From assembly GCA_035512795.1 (NCBI GenBank), contig DATKDF010000128.1, forward strand, positions 1 to 11,854: a stretch of DNA of 11,854 bases, in the 5' to 3' direction. Source of the stretch: DATKDF01 sp035512795. Lineage in GTDB: Bacteria; Acidobacteriota; Vicinamibacteria; Vicinamibacterales; SCN-69-37. A program made the position numbers and the translations under genes. Numbering within the stretch: the first letter of the stretch is position 1; the number at the start of each line of letters is the position of its first letter. The notes below the pieces were generated by a model. The model had not been told where the DNA came from, did no database searches, and saw only the letters and a list, made by a program, of their open reading frames with translations. Positions 6,850 to 11,854 of this stretch are shown in pieces.

Positions 6850-7660
6850 GCGCACATTGTCCATGTTTGTCGTCTTCGCCCTCGGCGCCGGCTGTTCGGC
6901 GCCGCCGGTGGCGGTCGCCCCGCCGGCCGCTTTTCCGGCCGGCGCCCTGGTCGATCTGTCCCACGATTATGGTGCCGACACCATTTTCTGGCCGACGGCC
7001 GACCCCTTCCGGCTCGACGTCGTTGCCGACGGCATGACGCCGGCCGGCTTCTACTATGCCGCCAACACGTTTGCGACGTCCGAGCACGGCGGCACCCATC
7101 TGGATGCCCCGGTCCACTTCGCCGAGGGGCGCCAGGCGGTCGACCAGATTCCCCTCGAGCGGCTCATCGGGCCGGCCGTGGTCATCGACGTCAATCCGGC
7201 GGCCGAGCAGGATCCGGACTATCAGGTCACGGTCGCCGACTTCGAGGCGTTCGAAGCGGTGCACGGCCGCCTGCCCGACGGGGTGATCGTGCTCGTGCGC
7301 ACGGGCTACTCGTCACGCTGGCCCGACGCGGCGCGGTATCTCGGTACGGCCGCCCGCGGGCCCGAGGCCATCGCCCACCTGCACTTCCCGGGCATCGACC
7401 CGGCCGCGGCCCGATGGCTCGTGGCCGAGCGGTCGATCGATGCGGTCGGCATCGATACGGCCAGCATCGACTACGGTCAGAGCACGCTGTTCGAGTCGCA
7501 TCGCATCCTGTACGAGGCGAACATCCCGGGCCTCGAGAACCTCACCGCGCTCGACCGGCTGCCGCCGACCGGCGCCCTGGTCATCGCGCTCCCGATGAAG
7601 ATCCGCGGCGGCAGCGGCGCGCCGCTCCGGGCCGTGGCGATCGTGCCGGAGCGGAGGTAA
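6848..7660 (+). CDS. Exported cyclase-family hydrolase (kynurenine formamidase-like), 270 aa
   Basis: This is a metal-dependent amide or lactone hydrolase of the cyclase family (Pfam PF04199), whose best-known member cleaves N-formylkynurenine. After LVDLSHDYG and the FWP segment, the metal-binding motif HGGTHLDAPVHF lies at 80-91 with H80, H84, D86 and H90. HFPGID, VGIDTASIDYGQS (200-212) and SHRILYE (217-223) complete the usual signature. The N-terminus (MRTLSMFVVFALGAGC) is hydrophobic and ends in C16. This suggests a lipoprotein or Sec signal, although the LGAGC box has G where L or V is usual three residues before Cys. Many relatives are cytoplasmic, so export is notable. It is followed, with a 6-base gap, by an exported S9 peptidase and forms an operon with it. 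No tryptophan pathway gene is nearby, so the substrate should not be assumed to be kynurenine. Confidence 0.9.
   Translation: MRTLSMFVVFALGAGCSAPPVAVAPPAAFPAGALVDLSHDYGADTIFWPTADPFRLDVVADGMTPAGFYYAANTFATSEHGGTHLDAPVHFAEGRQAVDQIPLERLIGPAVVIDVNPAAEQDPDYQVTVADFEAFEAVHGRLPDGVIVLVRTGYSSRWPDAARYLGTAARGPEAIAHLHFPGIDPAAARWLVAERSIDAVGIDTASIDYGQSTLFESHRILYEANIPGLENLTALDRLPPTGALVIALPMKIRGGSGAPLRAVAIVPERR
7653..7658 (+). promoter_or_regulatory. Shine-Dalgarno site for the S9 peptidase
   Basis: GGAGGT overlaps the last codons of the cyclase gene and sits eight bases before the ATG at 7667. The placement supports translational coupling within a two-gene operon. Confidence 0.75.
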
Positions 7661-7666
7661 CCGGCC

Positions 7667-9670
7667 ATGGTTCGTCAGACCGGTGCCGGTCCCGCCCCTG
7701 CGCTCGTCGTCCTGCTGGCTCTGGTGCTCGGGCCGGCCGGCGCCGCGCACGAACAACCGGCGGCGACGCCGACCATCGATCAGTTGATCTCGCTCGAACG
7801 GGTGGCCTCGCCCGCCATCTCGCCTGACGGCCAGTTTGCCGCCTTCACGATGCGCCGCACGATGTGGCAGGAGAACGAGTACGAGACGGAGATCTGGCTG
7901 GCCGATCTGGGCGCCAACACGATTCGTCAGCTCACCAGTGGCGCCCGGTCGAGTTCGGCGCCGGCCTGGGCGCCTGACAGCCGGCGCCTGGCGTTCTTCT
8001 CCGACCGCGGAGAGCGCCGGCAGATCTACCTGATCGGCCGCGACGGCGGCGAAGCGCAGGCCGTCACCAGCTCGGCCGATGCCATCGGCCGGTTCGCGTG
8101 GGCGCCCGACGGCGGTGCGATTGCCTTCTCGGCCACGGCATCGAACGAGGCGGCCGAGCGCAACCGCGAACGGACGTGGGGCGCCTATCGCGTGATCGAC
8201 GCCGAGGCGCGTCTGGCTGAACTGCGGGTCGTCGACCTCCGGGCCGGCACGACGAGGCGGTTGACCGAAGGGCAGTTCACCGTGGGGGCCTTCGCCTGGT
8301 CGCCCGACGGCACCCGGATCGCGTTCGACCACCAGCGCACGCCCGACCCGGCCGATGGCGGCTCGGCCGACATCTCGATCGTGACGGTGGCCGACGGCAG
8401 CGTCCGGCCGCTTGTCACACAGGACGGGCCCGACACGAACCCGATGTGGTCGCCCGACGGGGCGCTCGTCGCCTTCGAGAGCGCGATGGCCAGTCCCGGG
8501 TTCTACTACACGAACGGTGCGATTGCGGTCGTGCCGGCCGTGGGCGGACCGGTGCGCAGCCTGACGGCCGACTTCGACGAGGATCCGTCTCTGGTGGCGT
8601 GGCGTCCGACGGGCCTGTACTTCTCGGCCTCGCAGCGGACGCTTTCGTACCTCTTCCGGCTCGACGGAGCGTCGGGCCGCATCGAACGGGTGGCGCCGCC
8701 GGTCGGCAGGATCGGATCCGGATTCACGCTGGATGACGCGGGTGTGGCGGCTGCGTTTGTCGCGGCCGACGCGGACACGTTTCCCGAGGTCTACGTGGGC
8801 GCTCTCGACGGGTCGGCCCCGCGCCGTCTGACCGACACGGGTGCCCAGACGCGCCAGTGGACGCGGTCGACGCGCGAGGTCATCTCGTGGAAGAGCCGCG
8901 ACGGCACGCCCATCGAGGGCGTGCTGCACAAGCCGGCCGGCTTCACGCCCGGGCGCCGGGTCCCGCTGCTCGTCGTGATCCACGGCGGCCCGACGGCGGT
9001 CTCGCGGCCTGTGCCGTACGGGCAGACGCGGATCTATCCGGTGGATCTCTGGCTCGCGCGCGGCGCGCTCGTCCTCGAGCCCAACTACCGCGGCAGTGCC
9101 GGCTACGGCGCGGCCTTCCGGTCGCTGAACGTCCGGAACCTCGGGGTAGGCGATGCCTGGGACGTGCTCGCGGGCGTTGACCATCTGATTGCCCAGGGGC
9201 TGGCCGATGGCGAGCGGGTCGGCGTGATGGGGTGGAGTCAGGGCGGGTACATCTCGGCGTTTCTGGCGACGCACGACAGCGACCGCTTCAAGGCGATCTC
9301 GGTCGGCGCGGGCATCTCCAACTGGTTGACGTACTACGTGAACACCGACATCCACCCGTTCACGCGGCAGTACCTCCAGGCCACGCCGTGGGATGACCCG
9401 GAGATTTACGCCCTGACGTCCCCGATGACGTACATCAAGGGCGCACGGACGCCGACGCTCATCCAGCACGGCGAACGAGACCAGCGGGTGCCGCCGCCCA
9501 ATGCCTTCGAGCTGTACCAGGGGCTGCGCGACGTCGGCGTGCCGACGCGACTGATCCTGTACGGCGGCTTCGGCGGCACCGGCCACGGCCCGACCCGGCC
9601 CCGGTCGAGCCGGGCGCTCATGCAGCACAACCTGGACTGGTTCGACGAACATCTGTTCGTCCGGCGGTAG
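7667..9670 (+). CDS. Exported S9-family peptidase (prolyl oligopeptidase/acyl-peptidase type), 667 aa
   Basis: This is a serine peptidase that should release small peptides or acylated N-terminal residues outside the cytoplasm. Residues 1-27 are a signal peptide: LVVLLALVLG core, cleavage near AGAA. Residues about 30-410 form a beta-propeller built from PD40/WD40-like repeats, seen as SPDGQFAAF, APDSRRLAFFSD, APDGGAIAFSA, SPDGTRIAFDH and SPDGALVAFES. The catalytic alpha/beta-hydrolase domain spans about 430-665, with HGGPT at the oxyanion region, nucleophile S524 in GWSQGG, D605 in HGERDQRVP and H640 in GTGHGPTRP. All three catalytic residues are intact and the length is normal for the family. 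It follows the cyclase gene by six bases with a strong ribosome binding site, so the pair are probably made together. They may serve scavenging of peptides or amides, but that is inference. The subfamily (DPP, AAP or POP-like) cannot be fixed by eye. Confidence 0.95.
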   Translation: MVRQTGAGPAPALVVLLALVLGPAGAAHEQPAATPTIDQLISLERVASPAISPDGQFAAFTMRRTMWQENEYETEIWLADLGANTIRQLTSGARSSSAPAWAPDSRRLAFFSDRGERRQIYLIGRDGGEAQAVTSSADAIGRFAWAPDGGAIAFSATASNEAAERNRERTWGAYRVIDAEARLAELRVVDLRAGTTRRLTEGQFTVGAFAWSPDGTRIAFDHQRTPDPADGGSADISIVTVADGSVRPLVTQDGPDTNPMWSPDGALVAFESAMASPGFYYTNGAIAVVPAVGGPVRSLTADFDEDPSLVAWRPTGLYFSASQRTLSYLFRLDGASGRIERVAPPVGRIGSGFTLDDAGVAAAFVAADADTFPEVYVGALDGSAPRRLTDTGAQTRQWTRSTREVISWKSRDGTPIEGVLHKPAGFTPGRRVPLLVVIHGGPTAVSRPVPYGQTRIYPVDLWLARGALVLEPNYRGSAGYGAAFRSLNVRNLGVGDAWDVLAGVDHLIAQGLADGERVGVMGWSQGGYISAFLATHDSDRFKAISVGAGISNWLTYYVNTDIHPFTRQYLQATPWDDPEIYALTSPMTYIKGARTPTLIQHGERDQRVPPPNAFELYQGLRDVGVPTRLILYGGFGGTGHGPTRPRSSRALMQHNLDWFDEHLFVRR

Positions 9671-9732
9671 GGACTCTCGCTGGCGGTTCTGGGGTCCGGC
9701 AGTGGCCTGTTTCGACCGGGTCGCGGTCGCGG

Positions 9733-11319
9733 TCAGCGCCGGACGCCGACCGTCCGCGAACCCAGCAGATCGGCGTCCGCGTCGTAGACGATGACCTTGA
9801 CGTAGGACGGACCGCGGGGGACCGGGATCGTGACCGAGTAGGGGATTCCCTCCGCCAGCATCCGATCCCAGCTGGCCGGCAGGACCCGGAGGTCGATGTC
9901 CTGCCACGCTTCGCCGATCAGGTTCTCGTTGAGGTCGCCCACGAACACCGCGACCGTGACGTGCCCGATCCGCCGCCCGCCGTCGTCGCGGACCGACAGG
10001 CGATCGGCGGCGATGCGGACGTCGACCGTCACCGTCCGGACGTCAACGTCCGCGTAGCGTGCGCCGACGGTGAGGCCGATGTCCGGGATGGGCCGGTCGT
10101 CGAGGCCGGCCGAGAGCACGCGGCGGTGCGTCCGGAACTCGCGCGAATCGAGCGGCCGCAGGTCGGGGCTGGCGAAGTAGCTGTGCCGGTAGAGGACGCG
10201 CACGCCCGGGCGGTTCACGCGCACCTGGATGCGGCGCTGCCGGCCGTTCCAGTCCTGGTTCGTCGGGTAATAGCCGAGCACGTAGGAGAAGCTCGTCGTC
10301 TCCGCGATGCGGGCGAGCGCGTCGCGCGCCCACACGAAGGCGAACCCCTGGCCGCCGGTCAACTCGGCAATGGCGCGCTGGTCGCGGGCGCTGAGGCCGA
10401 CGCTGCCCGTGCCGCCGTGGCTCATCACGCCCCGCGACATCCGTCCCGCGGCCCACGACGGCAGTCCACCCGTGCTGACCGCGTGGATGGCGACGCGCGC
10501 GTCCGCGGCGATCGCCGCGAGGCTGTCGCCGTCCTCCTGCCGCGGCAGGCTCAGCAGGCTTTCGCTCATGAAGATCAGATGCTTCTCGCCGGCGATGTGA
10601 CGCAGGTACTCGATGGCGGCGTACAGGCTGCCGAGGTTCAGGCCGGTTTCGGCTGCCTCCGACACGAACTCGTCGAGCGAGACGGTGAGCTCGCCGGTCC
10701 GAGCCTCGCCCAGCGTGTCGAGGGGCGAGGTGCCCTCGAGCCGCTCCCCGACGCGGCGCTCGTCGTCGCGACGCCGCGCGTCGTCCGCGATCGCGGCCGG
10801 GGCCACGCGCCGCGCGCCTGGGCCATCGAAGATGGCGTCGATCCGACGCTGCAGCGTATCGGCCGGCGCCCGCCGGCCGTACGCGCCGGCCAGGCCGGAG
10901 AACTGCTGGCGGGCGCCGGCCGCGACCCGACCGTGGGCGACGCGGAAGCGCTCGAGCAGGGCGGCAACGGCCTCGTGGTCCGTCGTGAAGTCCGAGGCGC
11001 GGTTCCAGTACATCACCGCGACCAGATCCTGCGGCAGCAGACGTTCGCGGACGAACTGCAGCAGGCCGTCCACGCCCCTGGCCGGGTGTTGCAGCCGGCC
11101 CTGGCCGAGCAGGATCAGGAAGACGCGCCCGTCCTGGGCCTCGACGTCGAAGGCGTTCGTCGCCCGGCGCAGCCGCGGCTCACCTGTGTCAACGACGCGC
11201 GCCGTGAACGGCTGGCGCGCAAAGTGGCGGATCGTCTGCGCGACGCCGTCCTCGAGGATCGTGAAATCGGTTTCCGTCAGATCCGTGACGGGCCGCCCGG
11301 CGGCATCGACGACGCGCAC
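9733..11319 (-). CDS. VWFA-related domain protein of Acidobacterial type, signal peptide missing, 528 aa
   Basis: This belongs to the Acidobacterial VWFA-related family (TIGR03436 type), normally an exported protein of unknown role. Recognisable parts are VDAAGRPVTDLTETDFTILEDG (split across residues 4-25), a Rossmann-like VWA region from about 65 to 345, the strand-rich LGYYP (348-352) and a C-terminal domain from VNRPGV (368-373) to GSRT. The metal-binding DxSxS site expected after the first VWA strand (VFLILL) is replaced by GQGRLQH, so ion binding is doubtful. Coding begins at GTG 11319. The frame is closed by TGA at 11338-11340, only seven codons upstream of the GTG, leaving no room for a signal peptide. 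No ribosome binding site is near the GTG; GAGGAG at 11351-11356 is too far away. It lies tandem to a paralog and may be a truncated copy, perhaps no longer functional. Confidence 0.8.
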   Translation of the reverse strand: MRVVDAAGRPVTDLTETDFTILEDGVAQTIRHFARQPFTARVVDTGEPRLRRATNAFDVEAQDGRVFLILLGQGRLQHPARGVDGLLQFVRERLLPQDLVAVMYWNRASDFTTDHEAVAALLERFRVAHGRVAAGARQQFSGLAGAYGRRAPADTLQRRIDAIFDGPGARRVAPAAIADDARRRDDERRVGERLEGTSPLDTLGEARTGELTVSLDEFVSEAAETGLNLGSLYAAIEYLRHIAGEKHLIFMSESLLSLPRQEDGDSLAAIAADARVAIHAVSTGGLPSWAAGRMSRGVMSHGGTGSVGLSARDQRAIAELTGGQGFAFVWARDALARIAETTSFSYVLGYYPTNQDWNGRQRRIQVRVNRPGVRVLYRHSYFASPDLRPLDSREFRTHRRVLSAGLDDRPIPDIGLTVGARYADVDVRTVTVDVRIAADRLSVRDDGGRRIGHVTVAVFVGDLNENLIGEAWQDIDLRVLPASWDRMLAEGIPYSVTIPVPRGPSYVKVIVYDADADLLGSRTVGVRR

Positions 11320-11380
11320 GTCGACCGGAAAGGCGGCTCACGTCCGTTCGCTCCTCGAACTGTCGAACCTCCGCCGGGCC
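11320..11380 (-). other. Short junction between tandem VWFA paralogs
   Basis: These 61 bases separate the TAG of the upstream paralog (11381-11383) from the apparent GTG of the downstream one. They contain GAGGAG (11351-11356), a GTG nine bases beyond it (11341-11339) in the wrong frame, and a TGA (11340-11338) that closes the correct frame. The out-of-frame reading contains PPFRS, which in this family commonly precedes the VDV strand. A frame change between CCGG and GTCGAC is therefore possible, but even then no signal peptide would fit. Confidence 0.5.
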
Positions 11381-11854
11381 CTATCGGATTTTCAGCGTCC
11401 GCGATCCCACCAGGTCCGCGTTGTGGTCGTAGACGACGACCTTCATGTAGGTCGGGACGCCGACGACGGGGACGCGCATCTGGTGGGGGATGCCATCTGT
11501 CAGCACCTCTTGGTAGCGGGCGGCCGTGTACTCGAGGTCGAGGTCCTGCCAGACCTCGCCGATGATGCGTTCGTTGCGGTCGCCGGCAAAGGCGGCGATC
11601 TTGAGCGTGCCGGCCCGCCGGCCGGCCTGCTCGATGAGCGACAGGCGCGTGGCGGTGATGACCAGGTCCACGGTGACGCCGGTGCCGTCCTGGGTGAGCG
11701 TGCCCGTCAGGCCGATGTCGGGCACGTCGCGGTCGTAGTTGGCCGCTCCGGTGATCCGGCTGTAGGTCAGCATCTCGAGCCGGTTCATCGCCGGCAACTG
11801 CCGGCTGCCGAAGTAGCCGCGACGATAGAGGACCGTGACGCCGGGACGGTTCAC
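11381..11854 (-). CDS. VWFA-related domain protein, C-terminal part (runs off the window)
   Basis: This is the C-terminal 158 residues of a second Acidobacterial VWFA-related protein. The gene's 5' part lies beyond the right edge. It begins in the window at VNRPGV.VLYR, which corresponds to residue 368 of the downstream paralog. It shares PDIGLT, IGE.WQD.DL, VVYD..ADL and GSRT with that paralog, roughly four residues in ten identical by eye. The stop is TAG at 11381-11383. The GTG codon at the very edge is an internal valine rather than a start, since this motif is always preceded by the VWA domain in the family. It is probably co-transcribed with the downstream paralog, whose first codon lies 61 bases on. 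Confidence 0.88.
   Translation of the reverse strand: MNRPGVTVLYRRGYFGSRQLPAMNRLEMLTYSRITGAANYDRDVPDIGLTGTLTQDGTGVTVDLVITATRLSLIEQAGRRAGTLKIAAFAGDRNERIIGEVWQDLDLEYTAARYQEVLTDGIPHQMRVPVVGVPTYMKVVVYDHNADLVGSRTLKIR

Noticed and set aside
9671..9732. Possible terminator between the convergent S9 peptidase and VWFA gene
   Set aside because: GGACTC and GGGTCC could form a six-pair stem with one G-U pair and a 15-base loop, but the loop is long and no T-run follows. The support is too weak to list.
7313..9907. Long open frame on the minus strand, about 864 codons
   Set aside because: It is antisense to the S9 peptidase and part of the cyclase, which have intact catalytic motifs and correct starts. 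It shows no domain of its own and is rich in R, G, H and D from GC bias.
11339..11341. GTG nine bases after GAGGAG as the start of the downstream VWFA gene
   Set aside because: The spacing is good, but the frame gives a short arginine-rich product that stops early and does not join the VWFA frame.
9961..11565. Long plus-strand open frame opposite the VWFA-related genes
   Set aside because: It crosses the junction of two recognisable minus-strand genes and has no family motif or ribosome binding site.

Overview
The window is GC-rich and packed with genes. No rRNA, tRNA, CRISPR array or insertion sequence is visible. The best taxonomic clue is a pair of tandem genes at the right end. They resemble the 'Acidobacterial VWFA-related' protein family, with a PVTDLT...DF.ILEDG entry motif, a LGYYP motif and a VNRPGV.VLYR motif. 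Together with the high GC content, an exported S9 peptidase and probable leaderless starts, this points to Acidobacteriota, perhaps a Vicinamibacteria-like lineage. That assignment is inference.

Left part (176-5045, all on the minus strand, transcribed right to left): a signalling operon. The first gene encodes a 987-residue membrane hybrid-type sensor with eight predicted membrane segments, three PAS domains, HisKA and HATPase_c, and no receiver of its own. Its stop overlaps the start of a stand-alone Rcp1-like response regulator (ATGA overlap). One base after the regulator comes a receiver-GGDEF diguanylate cyclase. Last is a small exported DSP-type phosphatase of the DUF442/BLH class, which also appears to have its own promoter. 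The likely logic is one kinase feeding two receivers, one of which makes c-di-GMP.

Middle (5046-7660): a divergent intergenic region holds a perfect 21-base palindrome beside a good sigma70-like promoter. That promoter drives a sugar-phosphate-type nucleotidyltransferase on the plus strand. The 3' end of this gene overlaps the convergent end of a membrane-anchored alpha/beta hydrolase by 70 bases. The hydrolase starts head-to-head with an exported cyclase-family (kynurenine formamidase-like) metal-dependent hydrolase. Their two ATGs share one CATG, so each gene's promoter must lie at or inside the other gene.

Right part (7667-11854): the cyclase is followed, 6 bases after its stop, by an exported S9 prolyl-oligopeptidase-family peptidase with a strong ribosome binding site. 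Convergent to it are two tandem VWFA-related proteins on the minus strand. The upstream one is cut by the window edge. The downstream one lacks a signal peptide and has a degenerate metal-binding motif.

I see no wholly new system. The points most worth checking are the palindrome between the sensor kinase and the nucleotidyltransferase, the branched two-receiver operon, the shared CATG start, and the truncated VWFA paralog.
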